Source of the DNA: Alteribacillus sp041949975
GTDB taxonomy: Bacteria > Bacillota > Bacilli > Bacillales > Marinococcaceae
Direction of reading: 5' to 3'
DNA: 64,000 bases
Assembly: GCF_041949975.1 (NCBI RefSeq)
Contig: NZ_JBHFQG010000004.1
Coordinates: 62,001-126,000, forward strand
Shown here: in pieces, positions 27,296-36,905 of the stretch
Position numbering within the stretch: position 1 is the stretch's first letter
Layout: every line of letters starts with the position of its first letter
The notes under the pieces: model-generated
What the model saw: the letters and a program-made list of their open reading frames with translations, nothing else
Databases searched by the model: none
Told to the model about the DNA's origin: nothing
Position numbers and translations under genes: made by a program

Positions 27296-27739
27296 TTAAC
27301 GGTTTGCTTCTTGCTCCACGGAAGCATGCAATTCTCTTACATCGTCTTTTACATTTTCGCTCATTGCTTCTTCTGCTTCGTCCAAATCACTGGATAGCTC
27401 GTCTGCCAATTCATCAGCTGTTTTCTCCTCGTTTCCATTTGATGGTTTGACGTATGAGGTCGCTTCTCTAACTCGATCGTACAGCTGGCTTGATTGATCA
27501 GAGACGTTCCTTGCAAAATCAGATGATTTTTCTCTAGCTAACGTTGCCCACTCCGAGCCCTTCTCATAAGCATTCGTAGTAAATTCACTCGTTTTTTCCC
27601 GAGCAGATTGAGCACCTTCTGATATGTTTCCGCGTAATTCTTTACCTGATTTAGGAGCAAGCATTAAAGCAGAACAAGCTCCAATAATTCCACCAATTAA
27701 AGTTCCTATCACAAAATCTTTCGTATTCATATCTGACAT
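27296..27739 (-). CDS. ytxH: YtxH-domain general stress protein
   Basis: Small protein of 147 residues. The N-terminal glycine-rich hydrophobic segment (about 6-28, FVIGTLIGGIIGACSALMLAPKSG, here split from a longer run) marks the YtxH family, followed by charged amphipathic helices. In B. subtilis the ytxGHJ genes are sigma-B/sigma-H controlled stress genes; exact function unknown. I prefer ATG 27739, about 10 bases after GGAGG, to the GTG just before it. The upstream ytxG stop lies inside this ribosome site, so the two are coupled. Confidence 0.85.
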   Translation of the reverse strand: MSDMNTKDFVIGTLIGGIIGACSALMLAPKSGKELRGNISEGAQSAREKTSEFTTNAYEKGSEWATLAREKSSDFARNVSDQSSQLYDRVREATSYVKPSNGNEEKTADELADELSSDLDEAEEAMSENVKDDVRELHASVEQEANR

Positions 27740-27745
27740 CACACA

Positions 27746-28201
27746 TCACCCTCCTGTTGAATAAGAATTTTCTTTTCGCTGTTCTTCTCTTTCCTTCTTC
27801 TTTGTCTGCCATTTCGCATAAAGATCAATTGCTGCGTTTCCCCACTGAACAGCTTGGGCTACCTGCTCAGACTGTTGTTTCGACTGGCGGGTTACCGTCT
27901 CAGACATATCCCGAAAGGAGTGGTTAATAGAATCAAGCGAATCACCAACATTTTTAAGAGATGCAAACAAACCGTTCAATGATTCGGTTTTGTGGTGCAC
28001 ATCTTCTGCTATAATGTTCGTTTTTTGAACTAATTGTTCCGACTCTTTTGTAATTCCCTGCATCTGGTTTTCAAAACGTTCAAATGTTACCGATACTCTT
28101 TCCATGGTTCCTGTTGCTGCTTTTAAAGTTTTAATTACATAAACGGTGAGCGCTGCGATGGAAAGTGCCACAATCAATGCACTTATGTATACTATTTCCA
28201 T
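27746..28201 (-). CDS. ytxG: YtxG, DUF948 membrane protein
   Basis: Protein of 151 residues with one N-terminal transmembrane helix (about 3-24), followed by a long amphipathic helical stretch of DUF948 type (about 25-115). Heads the ytxGH pair; ytxJ, the third gene of the B. subtilis operon, is not found downstream. AAAGGAGG lies upstream of the ATG with a slightly long spacing. Function unknown beyond association with stress. Confidence 0.85.
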   Translation of the reverse strand: MEIVYISALIVALSIAALTVYVIKTLKAATGTMERVSVTFERFENQMQGITKESEQLVQKTNIIAEDVHHKTESLNGLFASLKNVGDSLDSINHSFRDMSETVTRQSKQQSEQVAQAVQWGNAAIDLYAKWQTKKKEREEQRKENSYSTGG

Positions 28202-28372
28202 TGAACGATTCCACCTCCTTTTGTGAGTGTACCACTTTTTCTTTACTCTGAAACGTGATTATTTCACCCAGCCATATATCTCATTTCGTTTCATGTATAA
28301 TTTTCGATAAAAGCCTGCTCAAATCCTTCTTGTATCTTATAAAAACTTGGTTTTTCACTGTGTTTTACTTAC

Positions 28373-28420
28373 AAAAACAACAATCCGTTTCCTTTCTTAT
28401 TCCAACGAGAAGAAACGGAT
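28373..28420 (-). terminator. Terminator of murC
   Basis: ATCCGTTTC (28383-28391) pairs with GAAACGGAT (28412-28420); minus-strand TTGTTTTTG follows. Confidence 0.7.
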
Positions 28421-28435
28421 TTATAAGTTTTGTCT

Positions 28436-29737
28436 TTATTCAGCCTTTCTATCCTCGTAAGCCTGCTGAAATTTTTGAATATCTCCTGCTCCCATAAACA
28501 GCAAAACACCATTTTCATGAGCGGTGAGTTTATGAATGTCCTCTTCTGTAATAATCCTTGAGTCAGGGACTTTAGCTTGCAGGTCTTCGATAGTAAGAGA
28601 ACCCTTTTTTTCCCGGGCTGATCCAAATATATCGCACAGATACACGTAATCTGCAGCTTTTAAGCTTTCTGCAAATTCATCTAAGAAAGTTTGAGTTCTA
28701 GAAAAAGTATGTGGCTGAAAAACAGCTACAATTTCCCTGCCAGGATATTTTTGCTGTGCTGATTCTAACGTTGCTTTAATTTCCGTTGGATGATGGGCAT
28801 AGTCATCTACCAGGATTTGACTGCCAAAGCTTTTTTCAGTAAATCTTCTTTTCACTCCCGGGAAAGAAGCTAGCTGTTCTTTCATTACCGAAGCAGGTAC
28901 TTCCTCATAATGACAGAGCGCTATAACGGCTAATGTATTTAATACGTTATGTCTGCCAAAGCCGGGAATAGTAAACGTGCCAAAACGGTCTCCCCGGATT
29001 TGCACATCAAATGTAGTGCCATTCTCATCATATTCAATATTTTCTGCATTAAAATCATATTTCCCATCGATACCGTAATACATAATCGGCACAGAAGCGT
29101 TTAGTGTTTGTAAATGTTCGTCATCCCCGCAAGCTACGATGCCTTTTTTAACTTTAGCTGCCATTTCTTCAAAAGCAGACACTACATCCTCAATATCTTT
29201 AAAATAGTCCGGGTGATCAAAGTCTATGTTTGTCATAATGGCGTAGTCTGGCTCGTATTGGAGGAAGTGGCGCCTGTATTCACAAGCTTCAAACACAAAG
29301 AATCTGCTGTTTTCTTCGCCTTTACCAGTTCCGTCTCCAATGAGGTAGGAAGTTGGTTTATAAGCTTCTAAAACATGAGAAAGCAGCCCTGTCGTAGAAG
29401 TTTTTCCATGTGACCCAGCCACTGCTATAGAAGTAAATTGGCCAAGAAACTGCCCGAGAAAATAAGGATAACGCTGGACTGGTATTCCAAGTTCTTGAGC
29501 CTCTTTAACTTCTTCATTTTCCTCTCCATAGGCTGCAGATGCAATCAAAGTTTGATCTTTTTTTATGTTTTCTTTTTGAAAGGGGTAAATAGGTATTCCT
29601 TTATTCTCCAAAGGGTTTTGCGTAAAAAAACGCTTTTCCACATCTGACCCCTGTACTTTAAAATTCATGTCGTGAAGGATTTGAGCAAGCGCACTCATTC
29701 CTGATCCTTTTATGCCTATAAAATGATAGGTTGTCAT
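28436..29737 (-). CDS. murC: UDP-N-acetylmuramate--L-alanine ligase
   Basis: Cytosolic Mur ligase adding L-alanine, the first residue of the peptidoglycan stem peptide. The 433 residues contain an N-terminal Rossmann part (FIGIKGSGMSALAQ), the ATP loop GSHGKTSTTG near residue 100, TNIDFDHPDYF, GFGRHNVLN and the C-terminal DDYAHHPTEI. ATG 29737 is chosen because GGAGGG lies 8 bases upstream and family members begin MTxYHF; the upstream in-frame ATG at 29758 has no such support. Lies upstream of ytxGH as in B. subtilis. Confidence 0.96.
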   Translation of the reverse strand: MTTYHFIGIKGSGMSALAQILHDMNFKVQGSDVEKRFFTQNPLENKGIPIYPFQKENIKKDQTLIASAAYGEENEEVKEAQELGIPVQRYPYFLGQFLGQFTSIAVAGSHGKTSTTGLLSHVLEAYKPTSYLIGDGTGKGEENSRFFVFEACEYRRHFLQYEPDYAIMTNIDFDHPDYFKDIEDVVSAFEEMAAKVKKGIVACGDDEHLQTLNASVPIMYYGIDGKYDFNAENIEYDENGTTFDVQIRGDRFGTFTIPGFGRHNVLNTLAVIALCHYEEVPASVMKEQLASFPGVKRRFTEKSFGSQILVDDYAHHPTEIKATLESAQQKYPGREIVAVFQPHTFSRTQTFLDEFAESLKAADYVYLCDIFGSAREKKGSLTIEDLQAKVPDSRIITEEDIHKLTAHENGVLLFMGAGDIQKFQQAYEDRKAE

Positions 29738-29919
29738 AATTATGGCCCTCCATCTCATCCTACTGCCCGCTTAGAACTTTAATATACGGGCAACAAACAC
29801 ACTGAAGTTTCCTTCTATGTTTGTTATGTAACTGTGTATTTTTGCGCTTTTCCTATTATAGCAGAAACAATTACCTGCTCCAATAAACGAAATAAAACAG
29901 CAAACTTTTTGTGATTCTT

Positions 29920-30585
29920 TTAATATTCCTTGTCATCAGCGTATGCAATCAGACGTACTCCGTTTTCTTTTAAAAATCGTAAACGCTGATGCTCCTCTTC
30001 TTTCCCTTGCACTGTTTTTCGCCAATTCTCTGCTTGGTCCTTATGAAGCAGCCGTAATGGAATGACGGGGCTTATTATTCGATTTTCAAACCCGCAGCGA
30101 ATGAAGCGCGCCAGAAAATGAGAAGCTGAAAAATGCAGTGATGCAGATGCAGCCGGCCCCATAGTTAATTCTATCTTTTCCTTTTTTAACCAGGATTTCG
30201 CTACAAGAGCACCTTCTTCTTTTTCAATAAGCTGATAAGGTTCAAGTGCCGCCGTTAGAATCAAACCGCTCAATTGTTTTTCAGCTGGAGAAAGCTGCTC
30301 TGCTTTCTCTTTAACAAACATGTCGAAAAGTCTCGTTCCTATAATTGTAATATAGTCAAAAGCAAACCAATCTTCAAAATAAAGCTTCCACGGCACTTCC
30401 TCCAGCTCAAGCATCAAACATCCTGTTTTTTGGGAAAAAAGATGTTTGGCTCTTACTTTTTCTCTTAAGTTAGTATTAACAGCAAGCCATTTATGATAAG
30501 ACTGAAGCAAATTTCTTAGGTCACTGTCAGCTTTTTGCTGTTTACGCTTTCGATACTCCTTGAAATCTGGCAGATTCGGAGCCAT
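29920..30585 (-). CDS. Conserved-looking hypothetical protein
   Basis: About 221 residues, starting MAPNLPDFKEYRKRKQQK, with AAAGGGG 9 bases before ATG 30585. It is soluble, rich in Lys, Leu and Glu, with a C-terminal part holding FLARFIRCGFENRIISPVIP and a basic helical stretch. No membrane segment, metal motif or nucleotide-binding loop is visible. It follows the nicotinate phosphoribosyltransferase gene on the same strand at short distance, so the two may be co-transcribed. I do not recognise the family. Confidence 0.7.
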   Translation of the reverse strand: MAPNLPDFKEYRKRKQQKADSDLRNLLQSYHKWLAVNTNLREKVRAKHLFSQKTGCLMLELEEVPWKLYFEDWFAFDYITIIGTRLFDMFVKEKAEQLSPAEKQLSGLILTAALEPYQLIEKEEGALVAKSWLKKEKIELTMGPAASASLHFSASHFLARFIRCGFENRIISPVIPLRLLHKDQAENWRKTVQGKEEEHQRLRFLKENGVRLIAYADDKEY

Positions 30586-30629
30586 TATCAAAGACCCCTT
30601 TCCATCCTTTCTTGTCATCCTGGGCTGTT

Positions 30630-31724
30630 TTAAACTTTTTCCAAACGCGGATTTGGTCTGAATTTGCGCCCAGCTTTTGCTTCGTGGCTTCCGTTCAATT
30701 TTACATTATCTCCGGTAAACCCTATATTTATTTTCAACAGACTGCTTCCTACTCCATACATATCCACTGGTACATTCTGCTCTTCATATTCTTTAATTCT
30801 ATCCACAGTAAACCCGCCGCTGGCCATGATTTTAACATGGTCGAAGCCTTCTTCATCAAGCGCACTCCTCAGAGCAAAAATCAATTCCGGGTTAACACCG
30901 CGAGGATCAAAGGAACCCATTACTTCAGGATGGCGGCAGAAATATTGATCCACAATATTATTCGAAGTATCAAGGCGAACGGCTTTCAAGTACTCTCCAA
31001 ATTCTCGGGCAACCTTTAAAGAATCATTAATCACATCATTGTTGTAGTCGACTAAAGAAACTAGGTCATCTTCTGGATACGTTTCCTGGTAGGCTTTAGA
31101 AGCAGCTACAATATCGCCTTCAAACAATTGTATTAACGCATGAGGCATCGTGCCCATGCCTCTTTTTCCCCACCACTCACTCATGGCATGTGTCGCCTGG
31201 GCTTTTGAACCGCCTATATAAGCTGCATAACCATCTCCAGCCTGCTGCGTGAAATGATCGTCCCGGTCCCCCATAAAAATAACCGGCTTTTGCTTTCCAG
31301 ATTTTCTTGCCGCTTTTACGACATTATATACATTTGTAGCCACTGATGTGCGGCGGGCAAAAATACCATCAATGATACCTTCTAAAAAGCCGAAATTTTG
31401 ATAAGGACCTGTAATCGTCAGCACCGTTTCAAAAGGTTTTATTTTATCTCCATCTTCAAGTGAATGTATTTCGAGTTCTTCCGGGTTTTTTGAAAATGTT
31501 TTGATTAAGGCTATTACTTCGTCTGTTCCACATAAGACGGCATGAGATTTTTGAAAAAACTGCATCGTTACTGTTTCATTTTCCTTATATTTTTCTGCAA
31601 TTTCCCGGGTCTTTAAAAAGTAAACTGCAGAAAACCATCCTTCCCCCACCCGTTCATCGAATTTAAATGTTTTATTTGTTAACCTTTTTATTTTTCCTTG
31701 CATTTTCAGTTCAATTTCTTTCAT
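30630..31724 (-). CDS. Nicotinate phosphoribosyltransferase
   Basis: Salvages nicotinate to nicotinate mononucleotide for NAD synthesis. The 364 residues show a quinolinate/nicotinate PRT fold: FDERVGEGWFSAVYFL at the N terminus, FARRTSVATNVY, GDRDDHFTQQAGDGYA, VRLDTSN and the phosphate-binding MASGGFTVDRI near the C terminus. Length matches the short clade of the family rather than the longer enzymes of about 490 residues. AAGGAG precedes the ATG. The gene is not recalled at this position in B. subtilis. Confidence 0.85.
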   Translation of the reverse strand: MKEIELKMQGKIKRLTNKTFKFDERVGEGWFSAVYFLKTREIAEKYKENETVTMQFFQKSHAVLCGTDEVIALIKTFSKNPEELEIHSLEDGDKIKPFETVLTITGPYQNFGFLEGIIDGIFARRTSVATNVYNVVKAARKSGKQKPVIFMGDRDDHFTQQAGDGYAAYIGGSKAQATHAMSEWWGKRGMGTMPHALIQLFEGDIVAASKAYQETYPEDDLVSLVDYNNDVINDSLKVAREFGEYLKAVRLDTSNNIVDQYFCRHPEVMGSFDPRGVNPELIFALRSALDEEGFDHVKIMASGGFTVDRIKEYEEQNVPVDMYGVGSSLLKINIGFTGDNVKLNGSHEAKAGRKFRPNPRLEKV

Positions 31725-31782
31725 GTCCCTGCTCCTTGTTTTCCTTTGTAATGATGTGAGTTAATAAGCTAAGTATTAGAAA

Positions 31783-31884
31783 ATCTCGGCATATCGCCGA
31801 GGCCTTATTGCGAATGCCGTAGTTTTGCTTATACTGTTTACCAATAAAAAAGTTATACGTTCCTAACTGTATAAAAAAACAGGG
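31783..31884. repeat. Dispersed repeat D, copy 1
   Basis: A CTCGGC...GCCGAG hairpin (31787-31803) leads into a core at 31817-31884, CCGTAGTTTTGCTTATACTG followed by TTTACCAATAAAA and TTCCTAACTGTATAAAAAAA. The core recurs at 50505-50569 with a few differences. Confidence 0.75.
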
Positions 31885-31950
31885 TAGGACTGCCTGTCGA
31901 TAGTAAAAACATCTTTTAAGGCTATTTTATACTTTTTATATTATCAGAAA

Positions 31951-32043
31951 AAGCTGCCTCAAAAGAAGGCGAGCTGCAGAGGTCCCTTTTAAAGGTGAAA
32001 ACCTCCGTTATAACTCGCACTCTTTACTTTTGAGACAGCCCCT
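31951..32043. repeat. Small inverted-repeat element E1 (MITE-like, terminator-like)
   Basis: AGCTGCCTCAAAAG (31952-31965) pairs with CTTTTGAGACAGCC (32027-32040), enclosing nested stems GCGAG...CTCGC and AGGT...ACCT. On the minus strand the element ends in CAGCTTTTTCT, so it can serve as terminator for the small gene ending at 32099. The sequence GGGGCTGTCTCAAAAG resembles terminal repeats of transposon-derived elements; a related right end occurs at 63177. Confidence 0.75.
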
Positions 32044-32098
32044 GAGTTTTTTCTTGCTACGTTGTTTCTGTTTGAGATGAACCCCAAACACAAAATTT

Positions 32099-32287
32099 TT
32101 AATGGGGCACAGAACTTTTGCCGCGTTCCATAATCACAGCCTCTACGATCTCTTGTACATCTGTTTCACTAACATCTCGCAAACCATCCTGAAGAACGAT
32201 GGGTACGCTGCGTTCTTCTTTCTTCAACAACTTTAATCCTTGCGGATACATAAATTCTAATAATACTTCGAGCTGAATCTGTTCCAT
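32099..32287 (-). CDS. Small hypothetical protein
   Basis: 62 residues, MEQIQLEVLLEFMYPQG..., acidic and probably helical. The case for a real gene is the very good AAGGAGGAG site 7 bases from the ATG and the terminator-like element E1 downstream. No known domain recognised. Spacing to sftA leaves room for its own promoter. Confidence 0.6.
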   Translation of the reverse strand: MEQIQLEVLLEFMYPQGLKLLKKEERSVPIVLQDGLRDVSETDVQEIVEAVIMERGKSSVPH

Positions 32288-32479
32288 AAGAACTCCTCCT
32301 TTTTATTGTAAGAAGTCGACTTACGTAAAAATTCAGCCTTTGCTGCGAATCTTGCTGCAATGGAAGAAGATTTTATTAGATTGTCAAAAGGCTGGTTTGA
32401 TGCAATAGATCTGTGTTACTACCTATCATATATAACCTTGAAACGAATGACAAGAAAAAAAGGCTTAAAACTTTAGTCT

Positions 32480-35044
32480 CTATGCTAATATATTATCTTC
32501 TATCTCATTGTATGTCATAAGAACACGCCTTGGTTTGCTGCCCATGGATTCAGAGATAATACCCCGATTTTCCATCATATCTATTAATTTAGCAGCACGG
32601 TTATACCCTATTGAAAACCTGCGCTGAAGAGATGAGGAAGAAGCACTTCCCTGCTCTACGACAAATATACATGCTTCCTCAAACAATTCGTCTCCACTTT
32701 CCTGCTGATCGACTTTCTTTACTAATTCTTCACGCTTAAACAAATAGGAAGGTTCTCTCTGTTTTTTAACAAAGTCAGTAACAGCATCTATTTCTTCATC
32801 CGTCACAAATGTGCCTTGCACCCTGATTGGTTTTGGGGAACCATTCTCGTGAAATAGCATGTCCCCTTTTCCGATCAGTCGCTCTGCTCCTCCCATATCA
32901 AGGATGGTACGGGAATCAGCCTGAGAAGATACAGCAAATGCAGTACGGCTTGGTATATTTGCTTTAATCAAGCCGGTAATAACATCAACAGAAGGCCGCT
33001 GCGTTGCCAGCAGCAAATGAATCCCACAGGCCCTTGCTTTTTGAGCTATCCGGCAGACAGCATCTTCAACATCCTGAGGAGAAACCATCATTAAATCTGC
33101 CAGCTCATCAATAATAATGACAATGTAAGGCATTTTCTTTTCCGGGTTTTCCTGCTGCATCATGCGTTCATTGTATTTTTTTATGTCCCTTACTCCTTCA
33201 TGAGCAAGCTTTTCATACCTGCTTTCCATTTCTTCGACAGCCCACTTCAAACCTGCTGTAGCTTGTTTAGCATCGTTAATTACAGGAGTAACAAGATGCG
33301 GCACATCTTTAAAAGAAGCAAGCTCGACCATTTTAGGGTCGATTAACATAAGCTTCAGTTCTTCTGGTGAAGCTTTATAAAGCAAGCTTAGCAGAATGGA
33401 GTTAATACATACACTTTTTCCTGAACCTGTAGCGCCGGCAATTAACCCGTGAGGCATTTTTTGAAGATCTGCTACGATTGGATTGCCTGAAATATCAAGT
33501 CCCATTGCTACTGTTAAAGGGGAGTCACTTCGTGTAAAAACATCTCTCCTTAATATCTCTCTTAAAAATACAGGCGTACTTTCAGGGTTTGGCACTTCAA
33601 TACCAATAGCATTTTTTCCGGGGATAGGAGCTTCCATCCTTAAGTCTTTGGCAGCTAAAGCCAATTTAATATCATCAGTTAAGTTTGTGATCTTATTGAC
33701 CTTAACACCAGGAGCCGGCTGTACTTCAAACCTTGTGACAGAAGGACCTCGTGTGACATCCACTACTTTTGCATTTACGTTAAAGTTATGAAGTGTTGCT
33801 TCTAACTGGTCTCTTTGCTTCTGTAATGCTTCCCCGCCATTATCTTCTTTTCGCGGCGGAACATTTAAAAGCTGCAGTCCAGGGAAGTGATACTGTCCTT
33901 TCTGTACGGCATTTCCTTCTTTTACCGGATTTTTTTCTTTTCTTTTTTTGTCGCTCGGATACATTAACACATTAAAGGGCACACTCGGTTTTTGCTTTTC
34001 GTTTTTATTTTTTCGTTTCTCATCTCTTCTGATTCGTTTTTCGGGTGCATATGTCCGGCCTTGTTTTTGATCAGGGAGTGGTTGTTCTTCTGCTGGCTGC
34101 GGATAAGTTGGACTCTCTTCACTTTTTTCCGTCCCGCTTGTTAGGTTCTCATCGGGTTTTGAGTGATTCTCTTGTGTCGGAGCATCCTTGGTATTAACTT
34201 CTTCCTTTTCTTCCTGACGGTTCGAAAAACGTGCTTGACTTTCATCTGTAAACGCATTAATTTCTTTTTCTTCGTAACTCTCTTCTAATATATCGCTGTC
34301 CGTTTCCATCTCACTGGTGTCTGCTCCCGCAGCAGTTTCTTCATTCGTTATAAAAGAAAAAACATTACTATCTGCTGACACGAAGGGCTCGTAATCACTC
34401 TCCTCATTAACAGGAGCCTTTCCTTCACCAGCATACTCCTCTTTATCATGTGTTACAGGTGTGATAGATTCATTTTTCTTTTTTAAATTATCTGGATGGA
34501 GCTGGACTTTTTCAAATCCAAATACAGGCGAGGGAATATCCTCTGGTGCAAAATCATTTCCTTGGAAATATGACCGCTCTGTTGAATAGGCTGCTTTTTC
34601 ATATGTTTTATTTTCTTGTTTACTTTGCTGAGGTTGTGGTTTTTCCCAGTTTTGTCGATTTGATTTCTCTTCAGTACTGTTTATGTCTTCCCTATAACTT
34701 TTTGTCTTGTATTCTGCTGACGTACTGCTATTTTGCTTCGTTTTATTTGGTCTTGATGGTCTACTGGATTCCCTTGGCTTTGTTAGAGAGGATTTCTTAT
34801 CCTCAACGTCTAGTGGAAAACGAAACTTTCCTTCTTTAGGGTACTGATGAAAAATCTTTGCACCAGTTTCTTGTTGATGAAAAACACGCGGCCTGGATTC
34901 TGGTTTCCTTTTTCCTGCTTTCGGATAACGACGGTTTGAGTCAGACTGTTCGGAGGCAGGTTGTGTTTCTTCCCATTCGTCTGTTTCCTCGCCAAACATG
35001 AAATTTTGCAATCTTTTTATCATTCGTTGAAAGGAACCGGCCAT
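32480..35044 (-). CDS. sftA: DNA translocase SftA
   Basis: Soluble FtsK/SpoIIIE-family ATPase that clears chromosome ends from the closing septum. The 854 residues begin with a short basic start and a long, hydrophilic low-complexity linker (about 20-395) with no transmembrane helices, which separates SftA from SpoIIIE. The motor follows, with Walker A GATGSGKSV near 540, Walker B IVIIIDELADLMM near 640, and LLLATQRPSVDVITG. The winged-helix gamma domain that reads chromosomal polarity sequences occupies the last 65 residues. It adjoins ytpR as in B. subtilis. Confidence 0.94.
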   Translation of the reverse strand: MAGSFQRMIKRLQNFMFGEETDEWEETQPASEQSDSNRRYPKAGKRKPESRPRVFHQQETGAKIFHQYPKEGKFRFPLDVEDKKSSLTKPRESSRPSRPNKTKQNSSTSAEYKTKSYREDINSTEEKSNRQNWEKPQPQQSKQENKTYEKAAYSTERSYFQGNDFAPEDIPSPVFGFEKVQLHPDNLKKKNESITPVTHDKEEYAGEGKAPVNEESDYEPFVSADSNVFSFITNEETAAGADTSEMETDSDILEESYEEKEINAFTDESQARFSNRQEEKEEVNTKDAPTQENHSKPDENLTSGTEKSEESPTYPQPAEEQPLPDQKQGRTYAPEKRIRRDEKRKNKNEKQKPSVPFNVLMYPSDKKRKEKNPVKEGNAVQKGQYHFPGLQLLNVPPRKEDNGGEALQKQRDQLEATLHNFNVNAKVVDVTRGPSVTRFEVQPAPGVKVNKITNLTDDIKLALAAKDLRMEAPIPGKNAIGIEVPNPESTPVFLREILRRDVFTRSDSPLTVAMGLDISGNPIVADLQKMPHGLIAGATGSGKSVCINSILLSLLYKASPEELKLMLIDPKMVELASFKDVPHLVTPVINDAKQATAGLKWAVEEMESRYEKLAHEGVRDIKKYNERMMQQENPEKKMPYIVIIIDELADLMMVSPQDVEDAVCRIAQKARACGIHLLLATQRPSVDVITGLIKANIPSRTAFAVSSQADSRTILDMGGAERLIGKGDMLFHENGSPKPIRVQGTFVTDEEIDAVTDFVKKQREPSYLFKREELVKKVDQQESGDELFEEACIFVVEQGSASSSSLQRRFSIGYNRAAKLIDMMENRGIISESMGSKPRRVLMTYNEIEDNILA

Positions 35045-35126
35045 TTTACCATCTCCTTTTTCTATAATTAACCATTATGTACTTCAAATTGTAAAGAGTG
35101 CCTTAATTTTATTGTAAAGGAGCAAG

Positions 35127-35158
35127 AAAAAAACCACTAGCCCCTGCCAGTGGTTTTT
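35127..35158. terminator. Terminator between ytpR and sftA
   Basis: AAACCACT...AGTGGTTTTT hairpin with T-runs on both strands; separates ytpR from sftA on the minus strand. Confidence 0.85.
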
Positions 35159-35186
35159 CGAATCTCCTACCTTTGCCTCAGCTGGT

Positions 35187-35804
35187 TCAGCGGTGGTATT
35201 GAAGCAGAAAATCTCTTCCCGTTTCGTACTGTTCATCTAAAACAAGTATACCTTTTTCTTTTGGTGCTTCCGGTAAAACGATTTCTTTTGCAGAACAGAT
35301 CATCCCGTTGGAAACAACACCACGCAATTTTGATTTTTTTATTTTCATACCCGTAGGCATAACCGCCCCCGGCAAAGCTACCACTACCTTTTGCCCTTTT
35401 TCTACATTTGGAGCTCCACATACAATTTGGTGACTCTCATCTCCTGTATCCACCTGGCAGACGCTCAGTTTATCTGCATCCGGATGCTTTTTCTTATCTT
35501 TTACTAGTCCGACTACAAATGAGGGTTTTTCAGGAAGTTCTATAGTTTCTTCAAAGCCATTTACTTTCAATGCCGTTTGAACAATATCAATAAGGGCTCC
35601 TGTTATAGGCAGCATTCCCGAGTGTTGAATGGTTCCGTACTCAGATACATTAAATATGTTATAACCTGCCGTAACACCGCTGTCTTTGTGATGCAGCCGG
35701 GCAATATCTCCTTTACGTTCCACCTCCCGTTTGTCTTTTTCGATTTCTTTTAGTGAAACGAGAAGCGTATCACCGATTCCTGTTTTGTTATAAAATACAT
35801 TCAT
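35187..35804 (-). CDS. ytpR: YtpR, tRNA-binding (EMAP/CsaA-like) domain protein
   Basis: Protein of 205 residues with an N-terminal unknown region (about 1-85) and a C-terminal OB-fold tRNA-binding domain (about 90-200), similar to the N-terminal part of PheT: FVVGLVKDKKKHPDADKLSVCQVD, split here as a long run, and ICGAPNV, GMICSAKE. ATG 35804 is chosen because B. subtilis YtpR begins MNAFYNK; the site GGAG lies upstream. Role unknown, presumably binding tRNA or a related RNA. Confidence 0.9.
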   Translation of the reverse strand: MNVFYNKTGIGDTLLVSLKEIEKDKREVERKGDIARLHHKDSGVTAGYNIFNVSEYGTIQHSGMLPITGALIDIVQTALKVNGFEETIELPEKPSFVVGLVKDKKKHPDADKLSVCQVDTGDESHQIVCGAPNVEKGQKVVVALPGAVMPTGMKIKKSKLRGVVSNGMICSAKEIVLPEAPKEKGILVLDEQYETGRDFLLQYHR

Positions 35805-35882
35805 CGTACCCATTATCTCCTTCTTATTGCAATTTCCGTTTCATATTTTACCATACCCTCATTTTTGCTGTGACTGCTTTTC

Positions 35883-36680
35883 TTATTTCTGAGGTTTTTT
35901 GCGTGCAAGAATAAATATTGGCTCTAATTTTTTATCTTCATATAAAAATGGAAGAGCGGTAATGGGTACCCGTCCATTGGAAAAAAAGCGGAATGAAAGC
36001 TGTCCCAGCACATCATACCCCTGCTTATTCCGAATGTCTGCAAATATCAGTACGTCCTGGTGCGGCACAGCAACAGCTGTTTTACCTTCCATTTTTTTGT
36101 CCATCTCTACTACGAAATTTTCATTCAATAGACGGCTCGCATCATAACCATCATTTGTATTGACAAAGTAAAAAATATTTCCGGCAACTTCGTCCGTTTT
36201 ATAAGAGGTTTTTGCCGCACGAATATTAAAAAGTGCCGTTTCTTTTATCTGCTCAGCTGTATACCCTTCTTGCTCTACTGTCTGTTTTTCAAGCATGGTA
36301 TAAGCTTCTCCCATGTCAAGCGCGTAATAAATACGGGTTTCTGCTGTGTGGTCTGTAAATAAAAGCTCTTTTCCATCTTTCGTTTCTGTTGGAAAGGAGG
36401 TAGAGCGAAGAACAGGATAAATATATTTTTCTTTTCCTTTTATAACGACTTCTCTTTCCATTGCCTCAAAGGAAGTATTGATATAGTGGGCCGCATCCTC
36501 CAATGCCTGCTCTTTATTTTTCTCATGCTTTGCGAGCAGTTTATTTAAATCCAAATCGACTCCTTTTTTCAAAGCGGTATGGTCTACGCGCAGCATACTC
36601 TTTTCTTTGTCAAAAGAAAAGGAGCGGTTTTTTCCGGCCAGTCGTTTTTCTAATTTATTACGGAATTCAGTGATATCCAC
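35883..36680 (-). CDS. ytpQ: YtpQ, DUF1444 protein
   Basis: Cytosolic protein of 265 residues in the DUF1444/UPF0354 family, function unknown. Visible family features are RSFSFDKEKSMLRVDH near the start and YVVEM-type and GVPITALPFLYED-type segments in the C-terminal half. GTG 36680 is preferred because AAGGAGG lies 8 bases upstream; an in-frame ATG at 36710 has no good site. Gene order ytpR-ytpQ-ytpP matches B. subtilis. Confidence 0.88.
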   Translation of the reverse strand: MDITEFRNKLEKRLAGKNRSFSFDKEKSMLRVDHTALKKGVDLDLNKLLAKHEKNKEQALEDAAHYINTSFEAMEREVVIKGKEKYIYPVLRSTSFPTETKDGKELLFTDHTAETRIYYALDMGEAYTMLEKQTVEQEGYTAEQIKETALFNIRAAKTSYKTDEVAGNIFYFVNTNDGYDASRLLNENFVVEMDKKMEGKTAVAVPHQDVLIFADIRNKQGYDVLGQLSFRFFSNGRVPITALPFLYEDKKLEPIFILARKKPQK

Positions 36681-36905
36681 GAATCTTCCTCCTTGAGCAT
36701 ACTTTTTCAAACGTCCAAATTAAGCTTTTTATAGTTTAACATGCCACGAATAGACATAAAAACGATCTGCCCTTATTTTCTTCAAAGCAATTTAACAGGA
36801 CATAAGTTTTGTGCATTTAGGTTTAAAGTTGTGCGATAAAAAACTTTTTGTCCACATCTTTAGAATCAATTATTTACAGTTATAAAGGAGAGTTTTTTAG
36901 CAATT
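36681..36905. other. Intergenic region between ytpQ and the MCP relic
   Basis: AT-rich, no frame of interest. It likely contains the ytpQ promoter on the minus strand; none was placed with confidence. AAAGGAGAG at about 36885-36893 is a leftover ribosome site for the relic that follows. Confidence 0.35.
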
